64,000 nucleotides of DNA from CAVVDT01 sp964568825 (GTDB lineage Bacteria > Pseudomonadota > Alphaproteobacteria > Rhizobiales > Aestuariivirgaceae): NCBI GenBank assembly GCA_964568825.1, contig CAZMSA010000001.1, positions 1 through 64,000 of the forward strand, read 5' to 3'. Each line of letters opens with the position of its first letter. The stretch's first letter is position 1. A program made the position numbers and the translations under genes. Below, in pieces: positions 20,140 to 26,241 of this stretch. The notes beneath the pieces are model-generated. The model made no database searches. It had not been told where the DNA came from and saw only the letters and a list, made by a program, of their open reading frames with translations.

Positions 20140-21636
20140 TTACCTCGGTTTGATTTCATAGCGCAGGGTGGCGACCGACCAATCCGTGGCTGTCGTATTG
20201 TCGTTTGGATTGGCGTCGGCCACCGGGTTGCCGAGTGCGGCCGCGATCTGCGGCAGGAAGGTCGTTACGGCCTCCTGGCGCGGGATCACTTCGATGGCGC
20301 GCGTCCCCACCGCCCTTTGCCAGTCGACTTTGTGGCGTGCGACAATGGCGATTATCTCGCCCGACGTGGCCGACGTCGCGTTGAAGCGCAAGCCGTAATA
20401 GTCGTCGGGGACCATGAGTTCTGCATTCGCTCTCACCTCGCCATCGGCGTTCTTGCGGCGGCTGAACTGGTTGGGAAACAGCTGGGTCAGCTGCCCATCG
20501 TCGCTCAGGTCGAGCAGGACCAGATAGCCGTCATGCTTGGAGGCGATGTGGAAGCGGATATCCTTGTCGCCGACGTGCAGCGGACTTGGCGGCGTCTGGG
20601 TCAGCACCACGTCGGTCTTGTTGCCCTCGGTGAGATAATCCTTGACCGTATCGAGCGACAGCTTGTGCGAGTCAACGGTCGTCTTGGCTTCGACATAGGC
20701 CTGATGTCCGAAGGCCGATGGCGGCTCCAGCCGTGGCGTCAGGCCCATCTGGCAGACATCGGCGCGGCTCGAGCAATAGGCCTTGGAGCCGTCGGTGAGA
20801 TAGGCGAGCAACTCCGGGTTGGAGATCTGGCCGTTGTGGTTGGCATCGGCCTTGCCGTCCCGCAACGCTTCCAGGTAAAGGCTCGTGAAGATGCCGCCGT
20901 AGCCGGGACGCAACGGGTCGAGCATGGCCGTCTGGCTGGCCGAGACGGCCTCCCACACGGCAAGGTCGAGCCCGGCGGGAAAGTCATGCAGGAAGGCGCC
21001 TTCCTGCTTTTGCTGGGCCACCTTGGCCTCGACCACGATGGCCCGGCTGGCTGCCGCGACGGGCGGTGCGCGGAACAGCACGTTCTGCTGATCGTTGGTG
21101 GCGATGCGAGTGACCCGGCCGGAAAACCCGGCATCAAAGACCAGCGTCACGTGCCGGCCGGTCAGCTTCTTCAGGGCAACGCTGATCTCGTCGCCGAGCA
21201 CCAGCCCGGAGATGGCGAGCTTGCCGCCGTCTTCCGACATCTTCGCATCGTAGGGCACCAGCCCTTCGGCCAGTCCATCGGCCTGCGTGCCCCTGGTATC
21301 GGGGGTGAAATAGCCGTTGCCGGCGAAATACAGATAGACCTTGTCACCCGGCTTGCTGCCGGCGACCAGCCAGCTTGCCAGTCCGTCGCGGATGGCTGCA
21401 CCCGTTGCCGCCTCGTTCGTCAGTACACGGATATCGCTGGCGGCAAAGCCGAGCTTGCCCCGCAGCAGCGACCGGATCGCCGCCACATCGTTGACGGCAG
21501 GGGTTCCCTGTTTCACGTTGAGGCGGGCATCCGCATAGCTGTCGATACCGATCAGCAACGCCCGATCGCTTGCAAGCGCACCGCTTGCGGCACCAGCCAT
21601 GGCAACGAGCACAACAGCGGTGGCCAGGCGGTGCAT
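20140..21636 (-). CDS. Catalytically dead caspase-like (peptidase C14) protein with EF-hand and DUF4384-like domain
   Basis: A 498-residue exported protein (signal peptide ATAVVLVAMAGAASGALA). The caspase p20-like fold starts with RALLIGIDSYADARL, but the catalytic histidine is N107 (YFAGNGYF instead of SGHG) and the catalytic cysteine is G170 (VFDAGFSG instead of DSCHSG). A canonical EF-hand loop remains at 264-275 (DANHNGQISNPE). The C-terminal DUF4384-like part has VLLDLSDDGQLTQLFPNQF. It lies four bases after the active paralogue with its own GGAGG, so it is probably a regulatory or scaffold partner. Pseudo-caspases are known in other systems; the pairing here is seen directly. Confidence 0.85.
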   Translation of the reverse strand: MHRLATAVVLVAMAGAASGALASDRALLIGIDSYADARLNVKQGTPAVNDVAAIRSLLRGKLGFAASDIRVLTNEAATGAAIRDGLASWLVAGSKPGDKVYLYFAGNGYFTPDTRGTQADGLAEGLVPYDAKMSEDGGKLAISGLVLGDEISVALKKLTGRHVTLVFDAGFSGRVTRIATNDQQNVLFRAPPVAAASRAIVVEAKVAQQKQEGAFLHDFPAGLDLAVWEAVSASQTAMLDPLRPGYGGIFTSLYLEALRDGKADANHNGQISNPELLAYLTDGSKAYCSSRADVCQMGLTPRLEPPSAFGHQAYVEAKTTVDSHKLSLDTVKDYLTEGNKTDVVLTQTPPSPLHVGDKDIRFHIASKHDGYLVLLDLSDDGQLTQLFPNQFSRRKNADGEVRANAELMVPDDYYGLRFNATSATSGEIIAIVARHKVDWQRAVGTRAIEVIPRQEAVTTFLPQIAAALGNPVADANPNDNTTATDWSVATLRYEIKPR

Positions 21637-21640
21637 CGGC

Positions 21641-23248
21641 TCATCCTCCCGTGCCGGTGTAGATGGAAGCCACGCCGAACTGGAACGGCTGCGAGCCTAG
21701 CGCCGCTTCGACGACGCCGCGCAGGCCCACCGCGCGATCCGCACTCGACATCTGCTTGAGCGCCGCCTGAAAAGCCGGCAACGGCTTGTCGGTGAAGATC
21801 GCCACCAGGTGCTCTGCCCCGAAAGGCGGTTTTTCCGGTGTGAACTTCCACTCCGTCGTCTTTTTTCTCCAGTCGACGTTCACTTCATCAGGCTCCACAA
21901 AAAACTCCACGCGTCCATTGGGCGCCAGGTTGAACAACGTCATGTAGGGACGTTCGGCACCCTTGAACAACACGTCGATCTCCTCACCCGGCTTGTAGCG
22001 CTGGTTACCTGAACGCAGAATGAACTCGCCCGGTGCGCCGGTTGCGTGATTGCCCAGCCACTTGAGCGTCGCCCACTTGGCGACGATCGGGATCATGGCA
22101 TTGGCATCGACATGCTCGGCCACCACCCCGCCGACCACTTGTTCGACGCTGCCGGTCTTCACGTTCCAGATCAGGTCGGCCTTTCCGGATTGATCAGTGA
22201 GCGTCACATCCGGCAACGCCGCCAGCGAAGCGCCGTCGCCGCCGATCACCTTGATGGCCAAGGCGTCAGCATTCTTGGGCACCACCTTGGGCCCGGTGGG
22301 TTCCGGCGCCGAGGCGATCAGCGCTTCGCCCCGCGTCCTGATCGGCAGCACCTGCGGGTTCTGCTGGCCCTGCACCAGTTGGAATATTTTCGGCACCAGG
22401 TAGCTCACCAGTTCTTCCTGGGTAATCTCGCCATCGTGATTGCGGTCGGCGCCGCCTTCGATGGCGCGCGCGAACGAATAGCTGAGCGCCCCGCGCATCT
22501 GGTTGCCGATCTTCACCTCGGGGATCGTGTGAGCATCATCAGTCGCCCCCACGAAGGTCAGGTGCTTGAAGTCGGCTGGCGTCGCATTGGCCACCGTCGG
22601 TGGCGGCAGCTTGAGCTGATCGTCGGTGATCTTGGGTATGGTCAAGAAGCGATAGTGGACGCCGTTGTCGGCACCGATTGAGCGATACATGTGCCCAGAG
22701 TGGCACGAATCGGCAATGAAGATGGTTTTTATTCCCTTGTCGTCCGCCAGCTTCAGCCAGGCATTCATTTCGTAGCCGACAACGCGCTCCTTGCTCTGTT
22801 CGCCATGCGGAGCGAAACCGCCGAGGATGAAGTCCTCGTTGTATTTTTCGCCGTTGGCGTCGGGGCCGCCGGGCTTGGGCTCGCGGCTGCCGTGACCGGC
22901 ATAGGAAAACACCAGCGTATCGCCGGGGTGCGAACGAGCGACCAGCTTGGCCCAGTCCTCGCCGATTTGCGCCTTGTTGGCATCGCCATTGACCAGCAAG
23001 GTGATGTCCTTGCCGCCAGCCTTGCCGAGCGCCTGGGCAATGTCGCGGGCATCGTTGACGGCGCCGTTGAGCTGATTTTGCGGGCCCAGGTTAACGTATT
23101 TGTCGATGCCGATGACCAGTCCCCTGATGGCCGCTGCTGCGGGATGGCCTCCCGGCAAGGCCAGCGCCAGGCCCATGGCTGCCACAAGCAAGGCCCCTCC
23201 CCACGCCCTCCCGGCCATCGACCGAATTAGAGACATGATCGCGCGCAT
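21641..23248 (-). CDS. Exported EF-hand metacaspase (peptidase C14) with DUF4384-like domain
   Basis: A 535-residue caspase-family protease. After a signal peptide (GGALLVAAMGLALALPGGHP, then AAAA) the p20-like domain begins with IRGLVIGIDKYVNLG. The catalytic pair is intact: H119 in SYAGHGS and C182 in ADSCHSGHM. A canonical EF-hand calcium loop lies at 268-279 (DRNHDGEITQEE). The C-terminus (about 430-520) has a DUF4384-like domain (GEEIDVLFKGAERPYMTLFN). Metacaspases cut after Arg/Lys and many need calcium. The ATG at 23248 has GGGAGG upstream and is first in a four-gene operon. Export to the periplasm is predicted from the signal peptide. Confidence 0.88.
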   Translation of the reverse strand: MRAIMSLIRSMAGRAWGGALLVAAMGLALALPGGHPAAAAIRGLVIGIDKYVNLGPQNQLNGAVNDARDIAQALGKAGGKDITLLVNGDANKAQIGEDWAKLVARSHPGDTLVFSYAGHGSREPKPGGPDANGEKYNEDFILGGFAPHGEQSKERVVGYEMNAWLKLADDKGIKTIFIADSCHSGHMYRSIGADNGVHYRFLTIPKITDDQLKLPPPTVANATPADFKHLTFVGATDDAHTIPEVKIGNQMRGALSYSFARAIEGGADRNHDGEITQEELVSYLVPKIFQLVQGQQNPQVLPIRTRGEALIASAPEPTGPKVVPKNADALAIKVIGGDGASLAALPDVTLTDQSGKADLIWNVKTGSVEQVVGGVVAEHVDANAMIPIVAKWATLKWLGNHATGAPGEFILRSGNQRYKPGEEIDVLFKGAERPYMTLFNLAPNGRVEFFVEPDEVNVDWRKKTTEWKFTPEKPPFGAEHLVAIFTDKPLPAFQAALKQMSSADRAVGLRGVVEAALGSQPFQFGVASIYTGTGG

Positions 23249-23435
23249 CGGAACCTCCCTGGTCAGCGCCGTGCATTGGCGCACCCTCACGCCAGGGAGG
23301 AAGTCTATGCAATGAAGGCGGCTCGCGCAATGAAGGCCCGACGCTAGGCAGGCGCTCCCTGCCAGGGTCAAAACGTCAGTTGTTATAAAGGCTTGCCGCA
23401 GCAACCTGAATCGGAAACTGAAACCCGGATGCGGC

Positions 23436-23723
23436 CTACATTATCCTCAGCGGTCGCGAGAAGAAATCCGGTTGCGCCCTGGACTTGGTGCGCTGTTCCA
23501 TCGACAGCTTGGCCAGCACGCGCCTGAGGCGGCTGTTCTCGCTCTGCAGATGCTGCAGGATATCGAGCGGTACCGCGACATTGCCGTCATGCTCCTTGAG
23601 CCAGGTCGTGAACACCACCCGGTTGACACCGGTACGTTGTAACGCCTCCTCCACCGTGTGGCCCCTGGCGATGAGCCGGTTGGTTTCGGTCAGTCTGGCA
23701 ATAAGATCATTGTTGTCCGACAT
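23436..23723 (-). CDS. Small helix-turn-helix / coiled-coil protein, transposase-OrfA-like
   Basis: A 95-residue protein. The N-terminal half (LIARLTETNRLIARGHTVEE, ALQRTGVNRVVFTTWLKEHDG) resembles the helix-turn-helix of IS3-type OrfA proteins. A leucine-rich segment follows (LQHLQSENSRLRRVLAKLSM), again like the OrfA zipper. No OrfB, inverted repeats or target duplications are seen nearby, so it is either a domesticated regulator or a degraded insertion sequence. The start at 23723 (MSDNND) has GAGG six bases upstream. It lies between the caspase operon and a small membrane protein on the same strand. Confidence 0.55.
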   Translation of the reverse strand: MSDNNDLIARLTETNRLIARGHTVEEALQRTGVNRVVFTTWLKEHDGNVAVPLDILQHLQSENSRLRRVLAKLSMEQRTKSRAQPDFFSRPLRIM

Positions 23724-23794
23724 GGCAGACCTCATTTGGCTGTTCGGCGACGCAAATCCCGCTGCCGCCGATGGCGCGGGCAGTCAAGTTGCAG

Positions 23795-24049
23795 TCATTG
23801 GCATTGGGCCCGAACCGCATCGAGGCTGGACACCACATCGGTGCCCATGTAGCGGGCGGCCGACGGGTTGAGACCATCCAGGCGATGACACAATTCGGCA
23901 TAGCGCGCGTGTCCCGAATAGCTGACGAAGGCCAGCACATTGCAGGCAACGAACAAGCCGATGGCGATTCTCCCGAGATTGCGCGCGGTTTCCTCGCGCT
24001 CTTCGGCCATGCGCTTCCAGGTAAATTGCAGGTTGCTTGCCGTGTTCAT
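23795..24049 (-). CDS. Small single-pass membrane protein, unknown function
   Basis: An 84-residue protein with one transmembrane helix (RIAIGLFVACNVLAFVSYSG, about residues 26-45) after a charged, cytoplasmic N-terminal segment (WKRMAEEREETARN). The remainder would lie outside and holds two cysteines (ELCHRL and the last-but-one residue). The ATG at 24049 is supported by GGAG. It is divergent from the FixK-boxed operon and could share that control region. No family was recognised. Confidence 0.6.
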   Translation of the reverse strand: MNTASNLQFTWKRMAEEREETARNLGRIAIGLFVACNVLAFVSYSGHARYAELCHRLDGLNPSAARYMGTDVVSSLDAVRAQCQ

Positions 24050-24374
24050 GTTTTTGTCTCCCCAAAAAACAATCAGTGGGTAACCTTGCTCGGTCATCTC
24101 TTGTTTAGCATGATGCTTGGCTCAACACTCTCTTAACCAGAAATCGCGGTTGAGGAGCGGTTAACCTCGACGACAGGATTTAGGCAAAATTCGTCGAAAA
24201 ATTTGCCGCCAATCAGCAGTGTCGCCAGGTGCTTCAGCAACCGCGCAAGCTGTTCACCTCGAAAACTGCCCGTTTTTTGCCGTTGACGCAGATCAAGGCG
24301 CCGCGAGTGCAAATCAATATTGATCGAGATTACCCGGTCACTGGCGTGATCCGGTCTGCAAGGAGGTAGCAGTC
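24050..24374. other. 325-bp divergent intergenic control region
   Basis: No convincing coding frame. It carries an FNR/FixK-type box at 24283-24296 and an AT-rich palindromic stretch AAATCAATATTGATCGAG around 24310-24327, then the AGGAGG ribosome-binding site of the rightward operon just before 24375. A poly-T run (CGTTTTTTGCCG) lies near 24271. Confidence 0.7.
24283..24296 (+). promoter_or_regulatory. FixK/FNR-type box (TTGAC-GCAG-ATCAA)
   Basis: TTGACGCAGATCAA matches the FixK/FNR consensus TTGAY-N4-RTCAA. Its centre is 85 bases before the first ATG of the three-gene membrane operon. A class II arrangement (-41.5) would place the start point near 24331, leaving a 44-base leader. It predicts induction under low oxygen. 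Confidence 0.65.
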
Positions 24375-24884
24375 ATGAACGTGAAATCTGTTCGAAGCCC
24401 CGCTCCGGTTCTCACCGGCAATGCGTGGAGCGCCGGCATAGTGGCCGGGCTCGCCGGCGGGGCCATCGAGGTGGCATGGATCGCCCTTTACCAGCAGATT
24501 GCCGGGGCCGATGGCGCAGCCGTAGCGCGCGGCGTCACCCAGTCCGTATTGCCCGGCATGGTCTCGGCGCCGGCTGCCGTGCCGCTGGGGCTCGCCATCC
24601 ACATGGGCCTGGCGATAGCCCTCGGCATTGTCATCGCCGTGGCCCTGCCCCGCCTGTTGCCGCGTCTTGTCGGCACGATAATGGAGCCGGCAGCCGTGGT
24701 CGCCACGCTCATCGGCGTCTGGGCGGTCAATTTCTTCGTGGTTCTGCCCGCCATCAACCCCGCCTTCGTGACGCTGGTCCCTTTGAGCGCCAGTCTCACC
24801 TCAAAGGTGCTCTTCGGGTTCGCGGCGGCATTCGTATTGCGCGCGGCTCGCCGGCATCGTGCCACCAGTTCGCATGAACTTTGA
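24375..24884 (+). CDS. Multi-pass membrane protein, first gene of FixK-boxed operon
   Basis: A 169-residue hydrophobic protein with about four transmembrane helices (SAGIVAGLAGGAIEVAWIAL; GLAIHMGLAIALGIVIAVAL; VVATLIGVWAVNFFVVLPAI; KVLFGFAAAFVLRAARR). No known domain was recognised. Methionine-poor loops and few histidines argue against heme ligation within this subunit. The start follows an AGGAGG. The next gene begins 11 bases after the stop, and the pair with 25377-25706 forms an apparent operon under a FixK/FNR-type box. Confidence 0.7.
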   Translation: MNVKSVRSPAPVLTGNAWSAGIVAGLAGGAIEVAWIALYQQIAGADGAAVARGVTQSVLPGMVSAPAAVPLGLAIHMGLAIALGIVIAVALPRLLPRLVGTIMEPAAVVATLIGVWAVNFFVVLPAINPAFVTLVPLSASLTSKVLFGFAAAFVLRAARRHRATSSHEL

Positions 24885-24895
24885 GGAGGCAACCC

Positions 24896-25363
24896 ATGTC
24901 CAAGGAATTGATTTTGATGATGCATCCCACCTTCGGTGTGCTCGCTTTGATTGCTGCAGTATGGACGTTCGTGGCAACGCTCAATGCCAGTGACGCCAAT
25001 GTCGGGCGCATCCGCACTGCCGGCGTGCTGACGGCGGTGCTGGTGTGGCTTGCCTACATCATCGGCGGTTATTTCTATGTGCTCTACTACGGGGCCGACA
25101 AGGCCATCATCCTTCAGGGCCCGTGGAAATATTCACACTCGTTCTTCATGGAGACCAAGGAACACGCGTTCTTCATGCTGCTGATGCTGGCCACCTTTCT
25201 GGCGATTGCGGTGCAAGCCAATATCGCCCGGCTCGCCGCGGCGCGCAGGCTGGTGCTCTACACCTCCGGCCTGGTGGTTCTGATGATATTCGCCATGGAA
25301 GGTGCCGGCGCCATGATCAGCATGGGCGTCAAGGTCGCCCTGTTGGCCAAGCAGGCATCTTAA
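24896..25363 (+). CDS. Four-helix membrane protein with conserved-looking histidines
   Basis: A 155-residue integral membrane protein with four predicted helices (FGVLALIAAVWTFVATLNAS; GVLTAVLVWLAYIIGGYFYV; AFFMLLMLATFLAIAVQANI; LVLYTSGLVVLMIFAMEGAG). Histidines H10, H81 and H90 lie at helix ends, a pattern compatible with heme-b or metal binding, though this is only a possibility. GAGGAGG precedes the ATG at 24896. It is the second gene of the FixK-boxed operon. I do not recognise a named family. Confidence 0.7.
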   Translation: MSKELILMMHPTFGVLALIAAVWTFVATLNASDANVGRIRTAGVLTAVLVWLAYIIGGYFYVLYYGADKAIILQGPWKYSHSFFMETKEHAFFMLLMLATFLAIAVQANIARLAAARRLVLYTSGLVVLMIFAMEGAGAMISMGVKVALLAKQAS

Positions 25364-25376
25364 GGAGATCACCACA

Positions 25377-25706
25377 ATGTCTACCACTAATGCAGTCAAC
25401 GGTGGCGAAAACGCCGGCACAACCGCAACGGCTTTCGGCATTTCCTATGCCATCACTGCCCTGTTCAACGTCCTGTTGGTGATCGTGAAGGAGAACATTC
25501 CCGGCTTTCAGGACGGGATGGTCGCTATCACCGGGCACCATTGGGTGACACACGGCCTGACCGACATAGTCGTCTTCGTGGTGCTGGGTATCATTCTTTC
25601 CCGCACCAGCGTGGCGAAGATGCCGGTGAGTTCGCTGATCAACTACATCGTCGCCTCGACCGTGGTCAGCGGGCTCCTTCTCGTCGGTTACTTCACCGTC
25701 GCCTGA
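25377..25706 (+). CDS. Small three-helix membrane protein, last gene of FixK-boxed operon
   Basis: A 109-residue protein with three predicted helices (AFGISYAITALFNVLLVIVK; THGLTDIVVFVVLGIILSRT; YIVASTVVSGLLLVGYFTVA). A histidine cluster, H54, H55 and H59 (ITGHHWVTH), opens the second helix. AAGGAG precedes the ATG. A perfect intrinsic terminator follows 29 bases after the stop, closing the operon. Together with its neighbour it could form a small heme- or quinone-linked membrane complex used at low oxygen; that is inference. Confidence 0.7.
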   Translation: MSTTNAVNGGENAGTTATAFGISYAITALFNVLLVIVKENIPGFQDGMVAITGHHWVTHGLTDIVVFVVLGIILSRTSVAKMPVSSLINYIVASTVVSGLLLVGYFTVA

Positions 25707-25735
25707 TCGACACCCGGCACTCCTGCAAGAAACGT

Positions 25736-25766
25736 GGCGCGGCATTTTATGCCGCGCCGCTTTTTT
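25736..25766 (+). terminator. Rho-independent terminator of the membrane operon
   Basis: A perfect 10-bp stem (GGCGCGGCAT 25736-25745 with ATGCCGCGCC 25749-25758) and TTT loop, followed by GC and six T residues (25761-25766). It ends the rightward operon and faces the convergent cytochrome gene at 25778. Confidence 0.9.
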
Positions 25767-25777
25767 CATGCCCGGTG

Positions 25778-26164
25778 CTACTTGCGATATTTCGCGGCCA
25801 GAGTGTCGACGAAGGCCATCAGGTCATCGAGGTCCTTCAGCGTCAGCTCGAACGGCACGATCACCGGCACGGTCTGCTGCACCTGCGGCAGTTCGCGAAT
25901 GCGCGTGAAATTGGGATGCGGCCGGCGGTCGTAGAAATTGACGAAGCGCTTGCGCCAATCCTTGATGTCGAGGCTCACCATGGCCTTGAACGATGGCGAC
26001 ATGCCGATGCCCATGTTGTCCTCGCCTGGCAGCACGTGACAGCGCGCGCAATCGGTTTGCGCCAATTTCCGCCCGTGACCGGCATCGCCGGCAGCAAGCG
26101 CTGGCCCGCCCGCCACGACGAGGATGCCGGCAGTCATCACAGCTCGTCGAACCCCGATGGTCAT
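25778..26164 (-). CDS. Periplasmic mono-heme cytochrome c
   Basis: A 128-residue c-type cytochrome. A signal peptide (AVMTAGILVVAGGPALA) precedes the mature protein AGDAGHGRKL, and one heme motif CARCH lies near residue 39. Methionines in EDNMGIGMSPSFKAM could supply the sixth ligand. The C-terminal helix is ELTLKDLDDLMAFVDTLA, as in class I cytochromes. It is convergent with the FixK-boxed membrane operon and upstream of the TMADH-like flavoenzyme on the same strand order, so it could accept electrons from either; that is inference. Maturation would use the CcdA encoded at 49158-49898. Confidence 0.88.
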   Translation of the reverse strand: MTIGVRRAVMTAGILVVAGGPALAAGDAGHGRKLAQTDCARCHVLPGEDNMGIGMSPSFKAMVSLDIKDWRKRFVNFYDRRPHPNFTRIRELPQVQQTVPVIVPFELTLKDLDDLMAFVDTLAAKYRK

Positions 26165-26241
26165 CGGGCAAAATTAGACCATAATCCCCCCGGTTTGGAA
26201 GTCGCTGCGCCCCTTTGCGCGTCAGCGCGTCAGCTCGTCAG

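Noticed and set aside
16821..23248. Reading the caspase plus cytochrome c operon as a bacterial apoptosome
   Set aside because: Both signal peptides predict periplasmic proteins and there is no NACHT/STAND ATPase, so the parallel with mitochondrial apoptosis is only superficial.
23436..23723. Complete insertion sequence around the OrfA-like gene
   Set aside because: No OrfB, no inverted terminal repeats and no target-site duplication were found.
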